Positions 41,772 through 51,564 of a stretch of DNA of 64,000 nucleotides are shown piece by piece. The notes beneath the pieces were generated by a model. It made no database searches. It had not been told where the DNA came from and saw nothing but the letters and a program-made list of their open reading frames with translations. Source of the DNA: Rhizobium sp. Root1203 (GTDB lineage Bacteria; Pseudomonadota; Alphaproteobacteria; Rhizobiales; Rhizobiaceae); the NCBI RefSeq assembly GCF_001424945.1, contig NZ_LMCW01000001.1:218025-282024 (forward strand), in the 5' to 3' direction. Made by a program: the position numbers and the translations under genes. The stretch's first letter is position 1. Each line of letters opens with the position of its first letter.

Positions 41772-43316
41772 GTGGAAGACCCCGAAGGCGGCGTGAAGCC
41801 GCAATCTGACGGGGCGTCGGCGGCAGGGCGCAGGGATGGTAAAAAATCCAGGCGCCGCAAAGGCAAGCGTGGCGGGCAATCCCGCAATGCGAGCCAGCCC
41901 GCTTCGCAGGTCCCCTCCGGCAGTGCCGGCGAGGCTGCGCGCCCATTGGACACGACAGCGGACAATGCCGCCGAAAACACAGCGCACAAGCGCAAGCGCC
42001 GTCGTCGGTCTGCCGGTCGGCTGGGCGAGGCCGCGCCGAAGCAGTCTCAAGGCACGAAAGCCGTTTCGGCGGGTCATGCCCCCCGCGACGACGTCGAGTC
42101 GGCCTCCAGCAAGCGCAACCGTCGCAAGCACCGCGGCAAGCGCGGCCTGCAGGGGCGCCCGCTCGCCCAGCCGAAACCCGTCGGCCAGGCAGTGCAGCAC
42201 CCAGCCCCCGCCGCGCGCAGCGTCGCGAACGATGTGCGGATCGGCGAAAACGACAACCGGGCGCGTCAGGCCGAGCGCGAGCCGCGGCCCGCCCCCGCAA
42301 ATCCCTGGCCGGACGAACTCTACGCCGCGCTGGACCTGGGAACCAACAATTGCCGCCTGCTGATCGCTCAGCCGACGCGGCCGGGCCAGTTTCGCGTCGT
42401 CGATGCCTTTTCCCGTATCGTGCGGCTCGGCGAGGGTCTGGCGGCAAGCGGCCGCCTGTCGGACGACGCGATGGACCGCGCCGTCGATGCGCTGCGCGTC
42501 TGCGCATCCAAGCTGAAGAACCGCGAAATTCGCCGCATGCGGTTGATTGCGACCGAAGCCTGCCGCCAGGCGAGCAACGGTGCCCAGTTCCTCGAGCGGG
42601 TGGTGGCGGAGACCGGCCTCGAGCTCGAGATTATCGATCGCGAGACGGAGGCGCGCCTGGCCGTTTCCGGCTGCGCCTCGCTGGTCGGCCGTGAGACCCG
42701 CTCCGTCGTTCTCTTCGATATCGGCGGCGGGTCCTCCGAAATCGCGGTCATCCGCATCGGCGACAGCCGCTTCAACAGGTTGGCCAATCACATCACGCAC
42801 TGGACGTCGCTGCCGGTCGGCGTCGTGACCCTGTCGGAGCGGCACGGCGGCCGCGATGTCACGCCTGACGTGTTCGAGGGCATGGTGCTGGAGGTTGCAG
42901 GCATGCTCTCCGGTTTCGATTGCCCGGCGATCGACGCTGGGCCATCGGGAGACTTTCACCTGATCGGCACCTCCGGCACGGTCACCACCCTTGCCGGCGT
43001 GCATCTCGACCTGCCGCGCTACGACCGGCGCAAGGTCGACGGCATATGGTTGTCCGACGACGAGGTCTCGGCGATGCAGGCCAAGCTGCTCTCCTGGGAT
43101 TTCGCGAGCCGCGCCGCCAATCCCTGCATCGGGCCGGATCGGGCCGATCTCGTTCTTGCCGGCTGCGCCATCCTGGAAGCGATCCGCCGCCGCTGGCCGA
43201 GCCCGCGCATGCGCGTTGCAGATCGAGGCTTGAGGGAAGGCCTGCTGACGGACATGATGGCCGACGACGGCGTCTGGCGGCGCAACCGCAACCGCCGCGG
43301 CCAGCGCGGCAAATAG
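41772..43316 (+). CDS. Ppx/GppA family phosphatase (exopolyphosphatase-like)
   Basis: A 514-aa protein with a long, basic, low-complexity N-terminus (about 175 residues rich in Arg, Lys, Pro, Ala, e.g. GKKSRRRKGKRGG) followed by the ASKHA-fold Ppx/GppA domain: ALDLGTNNCRLLIA (phosphate 1), IATEACRQASN, DIGGGSSEIAVI (phosphate 2), IGTSGTVTTLAGVH. It hydrolyses polyphosphate or pppGpp. The start is a GTG with GGAAAAAGAA upstream. The rlmE gene follows 9 bases later, as commonly seen in rhizobia. Confidence 0.88.
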   Translation: MEDPEGGVKPQSDGASAAGRRDGKKSRRRKGKRGGQSRNASQPASQVPSGSAGEAARPLDTTADNAAENTAHKRKRRRRSAGRLGEAAPKQSQGTKAVSAGHAPRDDVESASSKRNRRKHRGKRGLQGRPLAQPKPVGQAVQHPAPAARSVANDVRIGENDNRARQAEREPRPAPANPWPDELYAALDLGTNNCRLLIAQPTRPGQFRVVDAFSRIVRLGEGLAASGRLSDDAMDRAVDALRVCASKLKNREIRRMRLIATEACRQASNGAQFLERVVAETGLELEIIDRETEARLAVSGCASLVGRETRSVVLFDIGGGSSEIAVIRIGDSRFNRLANHITHWTSLPVGVVTLSERHGGRDVTPDVFEGMVLEVAGMLSGFDCPAIDAGPSGDFHLIGTSGTVTTLAGVHLDLPRYDRRKVDGIWLSDDEVSAMQAKLLSWDFASRAANPCIGPDRADLVLAGCAILEAIRRRWPSPRMRVADRGLREGLLTDMMADDGVWRRNRNRRGQRGK

Positions 43317-43325
43317 GGGACAAGC

Positions 43326-44045
43326 ATGACCAAGCCTACGATTGCGGGCAACCGCACCGGCCGCAAGCTCGGCCAGCGCGTCAAGAACAAGAAGATGAAG
43401 GCGTCGTCGCGGCAGTGGCTGCAGCGCCATATCAACGATCCCTACGTGCAGCGCGCCCAGCTCGAAGGCTACCGCGCCCGCGCCGCATTCAAGCTGCTGG
43501 AGATCGACGAGAAGCACGGCATCCTGAAGGGCGCCCGCCGCATCATCGATCTTGGCGCGGCACCCGGGAGCTGGTCGCAGATTGCCGCCAAGGTCACCGG
43601 TTCGACCGACGACGATATCCGCGTCGCGGCGATCGACTTTCTCGAGATGGCCCAGATCCCCGGCGTCAGGATCCTGCAGCTCGACTTCCTCGATCCGTCG
43701 GCGCCGGCCCAGCTTTTGGAAGCGGTCGGCGGCACCCCGGATCTGGTCGTCTCCGACATGGCGGCCCCGACCACCGGTCACCACCGCACCGATCATCTGC
43801 GCACCATGCATCTCTGCGAGGTCGCCGCCCATTTCGCCGTCGAAGTGCTCGGCGAAGGCGGCCACTTCCTGGCCAAGACCTTTCAGGGCGGCGCCGAGCG
43901 CGAGCTCTTGACCATGTTGAAGCAGCATTTCAGGCAGGTGGTGCACGTCAAGCCGGCATCGTCGCGCGCCGAATCCGTCGAGATGTTCCTGCTGGCGAAG
44001 GGCTTCAAAGGCCGCAAAGCGCAACCTGAGGCAACGGAAGCTTGA
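43326..44045 (+). CDS. rlmE: 23S rRNA 2'-O-ribose U2552 methyltransferase RlmE
   Basis: A 239-aa RrmJ/FtsJ enzyme that methylates U2552 of 23S rRNA. SAM-site [15 protein letters not shown], the catalytic K-D-K-E set (Lys53-55 region [12 protein letters not shown], Asp in [13 protein letters not shown], Lys in LAKTFQGG, Glu in [14 protein letters not shown]) are visible. The basic N-terminus ([20 protein letters not shown]) suits rRNA binding. Probably co-transcribed with the upstream phosphatase gene. Confidence 0.95.
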   Translation: MTKPTIAGNRTGRKLGQRVKNKKMKASSRQWLQRHINDPYVQRAQLEGYRARAAFKLLEIDEKHGILKGARRIIDLGAAPGSWSQIAAKVTGSTDDDIRVAAIDFLEMAQIPGVRILQLDFLDPSAPAQLLEAVGGTPDLVVSDMAAPTTGHHRTDHLRTMHLCEVAAHFAVEVLGEGGHFLAKTFQGGAERELLTMLKQHFRQVVHVKPASSRAESVEMFLLAKGFKGRKAQPEATEA

Positions 44046-44103
44046 TCTTTGGGCCGTTCTGGGTGGAGTATGAGCTTCCCAGGACTGGAATGACCCGCTG
44101 ACA

Positions 44104-44487
44104 ATGCTGCTGTACGTGACTCTCGGAACAAACGATATCGACCGGGCCCGGCGTTTCTACGACGTCGTGCTGCCGCTGCTCGGCTATAGGCGCCAGCGCA
44201 GTTCCGAGGAGGAAATCGGCTATGCGGCCGATGGCGACACCCGTTGCCGGCTCTGGATCGTCACGCCGTTCAATCGCCGCAGGGCCTCCAGCGGCAACGG
44301 TACCATGGTCGCGCTTGCGGCTGAAACGAGAGCGGATGTCGATGCCTTTTATGCGGTTGCCATAGCCGCCGGCGGTACCGACGAGGGAGAGCCGGGGCTC
44401 CGGCCGTTTCACGCGAGCTTCTACGCCGCCTATGTCCGCGACCCGGACGGCAACAAGCTGAGCGCGGTCTGCGAAACGCCGGAATAG
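44104..44487 (+). CDS. VOC-family (glyoxalase/bleomycin resistance-type) protein
   Basis: A 127-aa protein with two beta-alpha-beta-beta-beta units of the vicinal-oxygen-chelate fold: LLYVTLGTNDIDRARRFYDV at the start and FHASFYAAYVRDPDGNKLSA at the end. Relatives include glyoxalase-like and dioxygenase-like enzymes; the substrate is not predictable. It ends 1 base before the convergent MFS gene. Confidence 0.82.
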   Translation: MLLYVTLGTNDIDRARRFYDVVLPLLGYRRQRSSEEEIGYAADGDTRCRLWIVTPFNRRRASSGNGTMVALAAETRADVDAFYAVAIAAGGTDEGEPGLRPFHASFYAAYVRDPDGNKLSAVCETPE

Positions 44488-44488
44488 T

Positions 44489-45913
44489 CTATTTCACGGA
44501 CTGCTGCTCTGCCTCGACCGCAGCGGCGGACGTCGGCGTCGCGCGGTGGCCAGAGACCAGCGCGCCGGCGCTTCGGTCCATCCGGATGAACGGGATCGTG
44601 GCGACCACGGTCAGCAGCGCGATGACGTAGAAGGCGACGTGGAAATCCGCCACCTGCAGCGGTTCGCCGCGCAGATAGATCGAGGTTTCCAGGATCGCGG
44701 CGGCGACGGCGACGCCCAGAGCCAGGCTGATCTGCTGCATCACCGAGCTCATCGAGGTGGCCTGGCTGGCCTGTGCATCGTCGATATCGGCATAGGCAAG
44801 CGCATTGACGCCCGTGAAGAAGAACGAGCGCGAGAAGCCGCCGATGAGAAGAATGCCGATGATGACGAGGTGCGGCGTTTCCGGCGTGAAGAATCCGGTC
44901 GTCACGGTCACCAGGGTTGTCACGGCCGCCGCGGAAAGCAACGTCGTGCGGAAGCCGACGGCCGCAAAAACGCGCCGCGCCATGAATTTCGTGGTGATCG
45001 CCCCGATTGCGCCGGCGAATGTGATGAGGCCGGACTGGAACGGCGTCAGCCCGAAACCGAGCTGCAGCATCAGCGGCGTCAGGAACGGCATGGCGCCGAT
45101 GCAGATGCGAAACAGCGTCCCCCCGGTCGTCGAAGCCCGGAATGTCGGATTGCGGAAAAGCTTGAGGTTGAGGATCGGCGCGGGATGCCGTTTGGCGTGG
45201 CGCACATAGAGCACACCGCAGACGACGCCGATCGCCGTAGCGCCGATGCCGATGATCGGCGGCAACGCCGGCAGGCTGACGACGGACAGGCCGAAGACCA
45301 CGCCTGCGGCGGCAAACGAGGTCAGTACGAACCCGGTGACATCGAGCTTCGGCGGCGCCATCGCCTCCACCTCCGGCAGAAAGATCGTCGCAAGCCAGAC
45401 GCCGACGATGCCGACGGGAACGTTGATCAGAAAAATCCAGTGCCAGGTGAAGTAGGTTGTGATGAAGCCGCCGAGCGGCGGCCCGGCAAGCGGCCCGACA
45501 AGGGCAGGAATTGTCAGCAGCGCCATGGCCGAGACGAGATCGCTTCGCTTTGTCGTTCTGAGCAGAACCAGGCGCCCGACAGGCGTCATCATCGCGCCGC
45601 CGACGCCCTGCAGGAATCGGGCGCAGACGAACTCGATGAGGCCGGAGGATGCCGCGCAGAAGATCGAGCCGATGACGAAGACGCAGATCGCCAACCGGAA
45701 GATCCGCTTGGCGCCGAACCTGTCCGCCATCCAGCCGCTGATCGGGATGAACACCGCAAGCGAGACCATGTAGGAGGTCAGCGCCAGCTTCAGGGTGATC
45801 GGCCCGACATGCAGGTCGTTGGCGATCGCGGGCAGGGCTGTCGAAATGACGGTGGAGTCCATCTGCTCCATGAACAGAGCGACGGCGAGGATCAGCGGGA
45901 CGATGCGGTTCAT
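44489..45913 (-). CDS. MFS multidrug exporter, DHA2-like (EmrB/QacA type)
   Basis: A 474-aa major facilitator with about 14 hydrophobic segments. Motif D1-like MEQMDSTVISTALPAIANDL is in helix 1, motif A GWMADRFGAKRIF in loop 2-3, and motif C-like ALVGPLAGPPLGGFI in helix 5 marks proton-coupled drug exporters. I start at the ATG at 45913 (MNRIVPLILAVALF); the longer reading to 46120 adds 69 non-membrane residues without support. No adaptor (EmrA) or regulator gene is adjacent. Confidence 0.88.
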   Translation of the reverse strand: MNRIVPLILAVALFMEQMDSTVISTALPAIANDLHVGPITLKLALTSYMVSLAVFIPISGWMADRFGAKRIFRLAICVFVIGSIFCAASSGLIEFVCARFLQGVGGAMMTPVGRLVLLRTTKRSDLVSAMALLTIPALVGPLAGPPLGGFITTYFTWHWIFLINVPVGIVGVWLATIFLPEVEAMAPPKLDVTGFVLTSFAAAGVVFGLSVVSLPALPPIIGIGATAIGVVCGVLYVRHAKRHPAPILNLKLFRNPTFRASTTGGTLFRICIGAMPFLTPLMLQLGFGLTPFQSGLITFAGAIGAITTKFMARRVFAAVGFRTTLLSAAAVTTLVTVTTGFFTPETPHLVIIGILLIGGFSRSFFFTGVNALAYADIDDAQASQATSMSSVMQQISLALGVAVAAAILETSIYLRGEPLQVADFHVAFYVIALLTVVATIPFIRMDRSAGALVSGHRATPTSAAAVEAEQQSVK

Positions 45914-46180
45914 ACACGAATGCCTTGAAGGTCTTGGCGAAGGCGGCTCGGAAAGCCACTGCTCTCTAGTCCTCGTATAAGTCTCTGCCAACCCCTCAAT
46001 CGGCTGTGGAAACACGTTTGCATCACGTCTGCGTGAGGCCGCTTGCCCGGCAGTTTCGACGATCAAGATTGACATATGCCCGCATCGGCTGGTTGCAATG
46101 ATGTTGCGACGACAAGGCATTGGTTGGTTGCTGCGGGGTCTGTGCGGCGAGGGTGTCGTGCGTTATGGGAGGGATGGGAT

Positions 46181-47173
46181 ATGGCGGTGTCGACGGGGAT
46201 AAGACGGCGGGCGTTCGTTGCGGCAGGCATCGGGCTGCTGGCAGCGCCGGTGATTTTGAGACAAACGGCTGCAATGGCCGCAAGCGGAGACAAGACCAAG
46301 ATGGATGCGACGACCCAGCCCCAGTTCAATCAGTTCAAGCTCGGCTCCTACAGGTTCACAGTGTTCAAGGACGGCGCGAGCGTTCTCGAAAAGCCCTATG
46401 AAACCTTCGGCACCAATCAGAAACCGGAAACGGTTCAGGCGTTGCTGGCGAAGAACTTTCTGCCGACCGACAGATTTGTAAACTCCTATGCGCCGGCACT
46501 GATCGACACCGGATCGGATGTCATTCTCATCGATACCGGCTTCGGCGAAGGCGGGCGCGCCCGTGGCGTCGGCCTGCTGCGCGATGGTCTGAAGGCGGCT
46601 GGCTACGCGCCCGACGATATAACTCTGGTGGCGCTGACCCACCTGCACGGCGATCACATCGGCGGCCTCATGGAGGGCGGCGCGCCTGCTTTCAGGAATG
46701 CCCGCTATGTCGTCGGACAGGCCGAATACGATTTCTGGACGAGCAAGGTGCGAGAAGGCACGCCGGCGGAGGGCGGGCACAAGGCGGTGCTGGCCAATGT
46801 CGTGCCGTTTGCCGAAAAGACGACCTTCATCGGCGAAGGCGACAAGGTCGCAGCCGGCATCACGGCGATGCTGGCACCCGGCCACACGCCGGGTCACATG
46901 GTCTTCCACGTCGAATCCGACGGCAAGCGTCTCGTGACGACGGGCGATACCGCCAACCACTACATACTGTCGCTGCAAAATCCCGAATGGGAAGTCCGTT
47001 TCGACATGGACAAGGCCGAGGCCGCCGCTTCGCGCAAAAAGGTATTCGACATGATTGCGACCGACAGGATCGCCTTCCTCGGCTACCACATGCCTTTCCC
47101 GGCCGTCGGTTTCGTCGAGCCCTACGAGGCAGGATACCGCTTCGTGCCGAAGAGCTACCAGTTCGACCTTTGA
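46181..47173 (+). CDS. Tat-exported metallo-beta-lactamase-fold hydrolase
   Basis: A 330-aa protein with a twin-arginine-type signal (GIRRRAFVAAGIGLLAAPVI) and an MBL domain: the metal motif THLHGDHIGG, later His in APGHTPGHMVFH, Asp in VTTGDTANHY and the last His in LGYHMPFPAVG. It should be a periplasmic zinc hydrolase; many relatives are quorum-quenching lactonases or unknown. The ATG at 46181 follows GGGAGGG. It is transcribed away from the MFS gene. Confidence 0.87.
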   Translation: MAVSTGIRRRAFVAAGIGLLAAPVILRQTAAMAASGDKTKMDATTQPQFNQFKLGSYRFTVFKDGASVLEKPYETFGTNQKPETVQALLAKNFLPTDRFVNSYAPALIDTGSDVILIDTGFGEGGRARGVGLLRDGLKAAGYAPDDITLVALTHLHGDHIGGLMEGGAPAFRNARYVVGQAEYDFWTSKVREGTPAEGGHKAVLANVVPFAEKTTFIGEGDKVAAGITAMLAPGHTPGHMVFHVESDGKRLVTTGDTANHYILSLQNPEWEVRFDMDKAEAAASRKKVFDMIATDRIAFLGYHMPFPAVGFVEPYEAGYRFVPKSYQFDL

Positions 47174-47633
47174 CGCTGCCGCATGGCAGCCATACCAAGC
47201 CCGGCGGGCACCCGTGCTTGCGGTGGTTGAAAGGTGTAGTTCAATGGATGTTGCGATCGCTTCGCCTCCCACCCTCATTCCGGTGCCTGTCACGGAAAAC
47301 CAGCGACGGCGCGTCCGCGCCATGGGAAGAGTCTTTTGCATTCAATGGCTTGATGCGCCGGATCCCGGTGACGAGCACAGGGATGAGGGCGTTGAAAGGG
47401 TTGGGCCGAACGCAGGCCGGCGGTCGTTCAGGTTTATCGGACCCGATAAAGCGGGCGTTATCGGTCCTCTCGACGTCTGCGTCCCAGCCCCACACACCCC
47501 CTTTTTTCTATTCCCTTCGTGTCATAGACGTGTTACCAGCCCTCGCCAACTTCCAAAGAAACCCTTGCACACCGCCGGTGCGGACGATTCGTTCCGGGTG
47601 GCGTCGCATTTTTCGTAATTGAGGAAATTGGCA
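47174..47633. other. 460-bp gap upstream of guaB
   Basis: It contains the repeat pair at 47273-47388 and then the guaB leader. No gene or attenuator structure is convincing. The guaB ribosome site GAGGAA is at 47621-47626. Confidence 0.55.
47273..47388. repeat. second inverted pair of palindromic repeats
   Basis: Arms at 47273-47304 and 47357-47388 are 32 bases each, related as inverted copies with several differences, and share the CCTCATTCC...GTCAC...CCAGC layout with the pair at 24787-24902. The spacing between arms (52 bases) equals that of the other pair, which supports a common mobile or amplified origin. Confidence 0.65.
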
Positions 47634-49118
47634 ATGGCTCGCATCATTGAAACGCCAACCGGATTGGACGCTCTGACCTTCGACGACGTGCTCCTGCAGC
47701 CCGGTCATTCGGAGGTCCTGCCCGGCCAGACGAGCGTCGCAACGCGGATCGCGACCGATTTCGAGCTGAACATCCCGATCATCTCCTCCGCCATGGATAC
47801 GGTCACCGAAAGCCGTCTTGCCATCGCCATGGCGCAGGCCGGCGGCCTGGGCGTCATCCACAAGAACCTGTCGCCGGTCGAACAGGCCGAGCAGGTCCGC
47901 CAGGTCAAGAAGTTCGAAAGCGGCATGGTCGTCAACCCGGTCACGATCGGGCCCGATGCGACGCTGGCCGATGCGCTTGGGCTGATGAAAACCTACAGCA
48001 TTTCAGGCATTCCCGTCGTCGAGAAGTCCGGCCGTCTCGTCGGTATACTGACCAACCGCGACGTCCGATTCGCGTCGGATCCGTCACAGAAGATTTACGA
48101 ACTGATGACGCGCGAAGGCCTGATCACGGTCAAGGAAAACGTCGATCAGCAGGAAGCCAAGCGCCTGTTGCACACGCACCGCATCGAGAAGCTGCTGGTC
48201 GTCGACGGCGAAGGCCGCTGCGTCGGCCTGATCACCGTCAAGGATATCGAAAAGTCGCAGCTGAACCCGAACGCCTCCAAGGACGTGCAGGGCCGGCTGC
48301 GCGCCGCTGCTGCGATCGGCGTCGGCGACGACGGTTTCGAGCGCGCCGAGCGCTTGATCGAGGCGGGCGTCGATCTGCTCGTCGTCGATACCGCGCATGG
48401 TCATTCGGCGCGCGTTCTCGAAGCCGTCACCCGCGCCAAGAAGCTCTCCAATTCGGTGCGCATCATGGCCGGCAACGTGGCGACGTCCGAGGGCACCCGC
48501 GCGCTGATCGATGCCGGCGCGGACGCAGTCAAGGTCGGCATCGGCCCGGGCTCGATCTGCACGACGCGTATCGTCGCCGGTGTCGGCGTCCCGCAGCTCG
48601 CGGCCATCATGTCGGCTGTCGAAGCGGCGCGTGCACAGGACATTCCCGTCATCGCAGACGGTGGCATCAAATTCTCGGGCGACGTTGCCAAGGCGATCGC
48701 CTCGGGCGCCTCGGCCGTCATGATCGGCTCGCTGCTGGCCGGCACCGATGAAAGCCCGGGCGAGGTCTATCTCTACCAGGGCCGTTCGTTCAAAGCCTAT
48801 CGCGGCATGGGCTCCGTCGGCGCCATGGCCCGCGGCTCCGCGGACCGCTATTTCCAGGCGGAAGTGCGCGACACGCTGAAGCTCGTGCCGGAAGGCATCG
48901 AAGGGCAGGTTCCCTACAAGGGGCCGGTCTCGGGCGTGCTGCACCAGCTCGCCGGCGGTCTCAAGGCAGCCATGGGCTATGTCGGCGGCAAGGACCTCAA
49001 GGAATTTCAGGAACGCGCGACCTTCGTGCGCATCTCGGGCGCCGGCCTTCGCGAAAGCCACCCGCACGACGTGACGATCACCCGCGAAAGCCCGAACTAT
49101 CCGGGCTCCGGCGCCTGA
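47634..49118 (+). CDS. guaB: inosine-5'-monophosphate dehydrogenase
   Basis: A 494-aa enzyme that oxidises IMP to XMP, the committed step of GMP synthesis. The catalytic Cys309 sits in [19 protein letters not shown]; a CBS-domain pair is inserted at about residues 95-215; [20 protein letters not shown] near 50 and [17 protein letters not shown] near 340 bind nucleotide. The ATG at 47634 with GAGGAA upstream is preferred over the TTG at 47619. The stop overlaps the next gene (TGATG). Confidence 0.97.
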   Translation: MARIIETPTGLDALTFDDVLLQPGHSEVLPGQTSVATRIATDFELNIPIISSAMDTVTESRLAIAMAQAGGLGVIHKNLSPVEQAEQVRQVKKFESGMVVNPVTIGPDATLADALGLMKTYSISGIPVVEKSGRLVGILTNRDVRFASDPSQKIYELMTREGLITVKENVDQQEAKRLLHTHRIEKLLVVDGEGRCVGLITVKDIEKSQLNPNASKDVQGRLRAAAAIGVGDDGFERAERLIEAGVDLLVVDTAHGHSARVLEAVTRAKKLSNSVRIMAGNVATSEGTRALIDAGADAVKVGIGPGSICTTRIVAGVGVPQLAAIMSAVEAARAQDIPVIADGGIKFSGDVAKAIASGASAVMIGSLLAGTDESPGEVYLYQGRSFKAYRGMGSVGAMARGSADRYFQAEVRDTLKLVPEGIEGQVPYKGPVSGVLHQLAGGLKAAMGYVGGKDLKEFQERATFVRISGAGLRESHPHDVTITRESPNYPGSGA

Positions 49119-49684
49119 TGGCAAGCGCGGGCAGCCGTATCCCTTTCTGGATTATCGCGCTGCTCGCAGCCCTCTGCCTGGCCGTGCTCTCGTGGTCGGT
49201 CTTCGGTTTTGTCCTACCCTTCCGGGAAATGACAAGAACCTGGATGCTCGAAATGCGGGTTGCCGGCTACGATGCGACCGACATCGACGCCATGCGCGGC
49301 GTATTGGCCAGAACGCCCGCGGCACGCGACCTTCTGTTCGGCATGCATGCCGGGCCGGAGCTCGTTTTTCCAGCGTTGCTGACGGCGCTGATCATCGCGG
49401 TTCTCGTCGGGCTGCAGCCGGGTGGGGTCTATTTCGGCCGTCCGATGCATCCCCTGCTGATCGGGGCGTTTTACGCGGTGCCGTTCGTCTACGCTGTCGC
49501 CGACTATGCCGAGAACATGCTGACGACGAACGTCTTCGGTGACGGCGTTGCCTGGAGCTTCGCCGCAGCCGCCCTGCCATGGGCGAGCAGTCTGAAATTC
49601 ACGGCCCTCGCCATATCGCTGATCGTCATCATCCGCTTTGCTATAGTCCGCTTGATGCCGCCAGGCGATCAGGGCGCGCCATAG
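49118..49684 (+). CDS. membrane protein coupled to guaB
   Basis: A 188-aa protein with four hydrophobic segments: residues about 10-33, 80-100, 112-130 and 155-178. No motif is recognised. It is translationally coupled to guaB (TGATG) and ends 4 bases before the convergent LysR gene. Role unknown; the coupling may only reflect compact gene packing. Confidence 0.72.
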   Translation: MASAGSRIPFWIIALLAALCLAVLSWSVFGFVLPFREMTRTWMLEMRVAGYDATDIDAMRGVLARTPAARDLLFGMHAGPELVFPALLTALIIAVLVGLQPGGVYFGRPMHPLLIGAFYAVPFVYAVADYAENMLTTNVFGDGVAWSFAAAALPWASSLKFTALAISLIVIIRFAIVRLMPPGDQGAP

Positions 49685-49688
49685 TCCA

Positions 49689-50606
49689 TCAGCGCGGCCA
49701 CCGCCACGGCGGGTTCGAGAGCCGCGCCGCCATGAACTCCGCCAGCACCTCGACCTTGGTCGGCCTTGCCCGCGCAGACGGCGTCACGAAATAGAGCGCA
49801 CCGCGCGGCAGGGTCCAATCCGTCAGGATAGCCGTCAGCCGCCCGTCGGCGAGATACTCGCTGGCCATGAACTCCGGCAGCTCGCAGATGCCGAGGCCGC
49901 TAAGCGCCATCGGCACCAGCGCCTCGGAGTTCGTTGCCCGAAGGGGCCCGGTCGGGGTCACGACTTCCTCGTCGCCCGCCTTGTTCGTCAGACGCCAGAC
50001 GTCCTGCTTTGGGCGATAGGCATAACCGAGACAATGGTGTGCGGCCAGTTCCCGCGGATGCTGCGGGCAACCGTTTGTCTCGAGATAGCCGGGCGAGGCA
50101 AGGATGAAGGGTGCCACCGGCGCCAGACGCCGCGCCACCAACGAGGAGTCCGGCAGGACGGCGATCCTGAGCGCCGCATCGAAGCCATCGGCAACGAGAT
50201 CGACGCTGGCGTCGCTCATATGAAGGTCGATACTGATGTCGGGGTAGAGCCTGAAGAACTCGGGCAGAATGGGCGCGATCCAGTGAACCCCGAATGTCAT
50301 CGGCGTCGCCAGCCGTATCAAGCCGCGGGGTCGGGTCGAAAGTTCGCGCGCCGCATTCTCGATCTCTTCGGCATCCGAATAGATCCGCGAGGCGCGATCT
50401 GCGAGCCTGAGGCCGAATTCCGTCAGCGCCAGTTGCCGCGAAGTGCGGTTGAAGAGCCGGGCGCCGAATCGTTGTTCAAGCCGTGCGACGCCGCGTGAGA
50501 CGGTCGGGACGGAAACGCCGAGAGCCTTTGCGGCGCGCGCAAAGGACCGCTCCTCCGCCACTTTGGCGAACATGGCCAAACCTTCGAAATCGGGCAGTTT
50601 CATCAT
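49689..50606 (-). CDS. LysR-family regulator divergent from an SDR gene
   Basis: A 305-aa regulator with N-terminal winged helix (LAMFAKVAEERSFARAAKAL, GVSVPTVSRGVARLEQRFGA) and a substrate-binding domain in the PecT/CrgA-like branch (LIRLATPMTFGVHWIAPILP). The ATG at 50606 starts where the family starts; 34 further residues to 50708 are unlikely. It is divergent from a short-chain dehydrogenase gene, a common pairing, and probably controls it. Confidence 0.88.
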   Translation of the reverse strand: MMKLPDFEGLAMFAKVAEERSFARAAKALGVSVPTVSRGVARLEQRFGARLFNRTSRQLALTEFGLRLADRASRIYSDAEEIENAARELSTRPRGLIRLATPMTFGVHWIAPILPEFFRLYPDISIDLHMSDASVDLVADGFDAALRIAVLPDSSLVARRLAPVAPFILASPGYLETNGCPQHPRELAAHHCLGYAYRPKQDVWRLTNKAGDEEVVTPTGPLRATNSEALVPMALSGLGICELPEFMASEYLADGRLTAILTDWTLPRGALYFVTPSARARPTKVEVLAEFMAARLSNPPWRWPR

Positions 50607-50638
50607 TTCATTTCTGCAACAATGGTTTTCATGTCTTT

Positions 50639-50655
50639 CTATTTCGAAACGATAG
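50639..50655. promoter_or_regulatory. LysR-type operator candidate
   Basis: CTAT, nine bases (TTCGAAACG), ATAG: an inverted repeat in the 95-bp region between the divergent LysR and SDR genes, of the size expected for a LysR recognition site. Confidence 0.45.
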
Positions 50656-50701
50656 CGCCGTCCATATCTCCTCTTCAGTCGAACAAAAGGAGACGACGAC
50701 C

Positions 50702-51457
50702 ATGACACGGAGACTGAACGGAAAGATCGCGGTTATCACCGGCGCCACATCGGGCATCGGACTCGCCACCGCAAAACGTTTCGCCGCCGAAGGCGCACGC
50801 CTCTTCATCACGGGGCGCCGTGCCGAGGTATTGGCTGCAGCTGTTGCCGAGATCGGCGGCAATGTCACCGGCATTCAGGCCGATTCGGCCAAGCTTGCCG
50901 ACCTCAACCGCCTCTTCGACCGCGTGAAGGCGGAAGCCGGCCGCATTGACGTCCTCTTCGTCAATGCAGGCGGCGGTTCAATGGTCCCGTTGGGGGCGAT
51001 TACCGAAGAACAATTCGACGATACGTTCAGCCGCAACGTGAAGGGTGTGCTCTTTACCGTGCAGACAGCACTTCCGCTTCTCGGCAACGGTTCGTCGGTC
51101 ATCCTGACCGGTTCGACAGCAGGCTCGACCGGCACGCCTGCTTTCAGCGTCTATGCCGCCTCCAAGGCTGCGATCCGAAGCTTCGCGCGCAACTGGATTC
51201 TCGATCTGAAGGATCGCGGCATCCGCATCAACACGCTCAGCCCCGGCCCGACCGAAACGACCGGCCTGGTCGAACTCGCCGGCAAGGACAAAGCGCAGCA
51301 GCAGGGCCTCCTCGACTATCTTGGTTCGCAGGTTCCAATGGGTCGCGTCGGCCGCGCCGAGGAGATCGCCAGCGCCGCCCTCTTCCTGGCGTCGGATGAT
51401 TCGAGCTTCGTCACGGGTGCCGAACTGTTCGCAGACGGCGGCATCGCGCAGGTCTGA
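50702..51457 (+). CDS. short-chain dehydrogenase/reductase
   Basis: A 251-aa classical SDR. The coenzyme site is TGATSGIGLATAKRFA, the NAG motif is VNAGGG, and the catalytic Ser-Tyr-Lys set is visible as ILTGSTAGSTGTPAFSVYAASK. The GRRAEVL after strand 2 suggests NADP(H). The substrate is unknown. It has a strong AAGGAG site and is probably controlled by the divergent LysR protein. A hairpin follows. Confidence 0.92.
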   Translation: MTRRLNGKIAVITGATSGIGLATAKRFAAEGARLFITGRRAEVLAAAVAEIGGNVTGIQADSAKLADLNRLFDRVKAEAGRIDVLFVNAGGGSMVPLGAITEEQFDDTFSRNVKGVLFTVQTALPLLGNGSSVILTGSTAGSTGTPAFSVYAASKAAIRSFARNWILDLKDRGIRINTLSPGPTETTGLVELAGKDKAQQQGLLDYLGSQVPMGRVGRAEEIASAALFLASDDSSFVTGAELFADGGIAQV

Positions 51458-51464
51458 TCGAGGT

Positions 51465-51493
51465 ATGCCCGCCGCGCAACAAGCGGCGGGCAT
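51465..51493 (+). terminator. 11-bp perfect hairpin after the SDR gene
   Basis: ATGCCCGCCGC (51465-51475) and GCGGCGGGCAT (51483-51493) flank a 7-base loop 8 bases after the SDR stop. No T-run follows, so termination may be partial. Confidence 0.6.
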
Positions 51494-51564
51494 TGGACTG
51501 GAAAGGCCGAATCTTTTCCTCTACAGCTCTGAAATCAAAGCGGAAGCGGCAAGGAGAAGACCAT

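Noticed and set aside
47174..47633. Purine riboswitch upstream of guaB
   Set aside because: No conserved purine-aptamer loops can be found; the leader is occupied mainly by a dispersed repeat pair.
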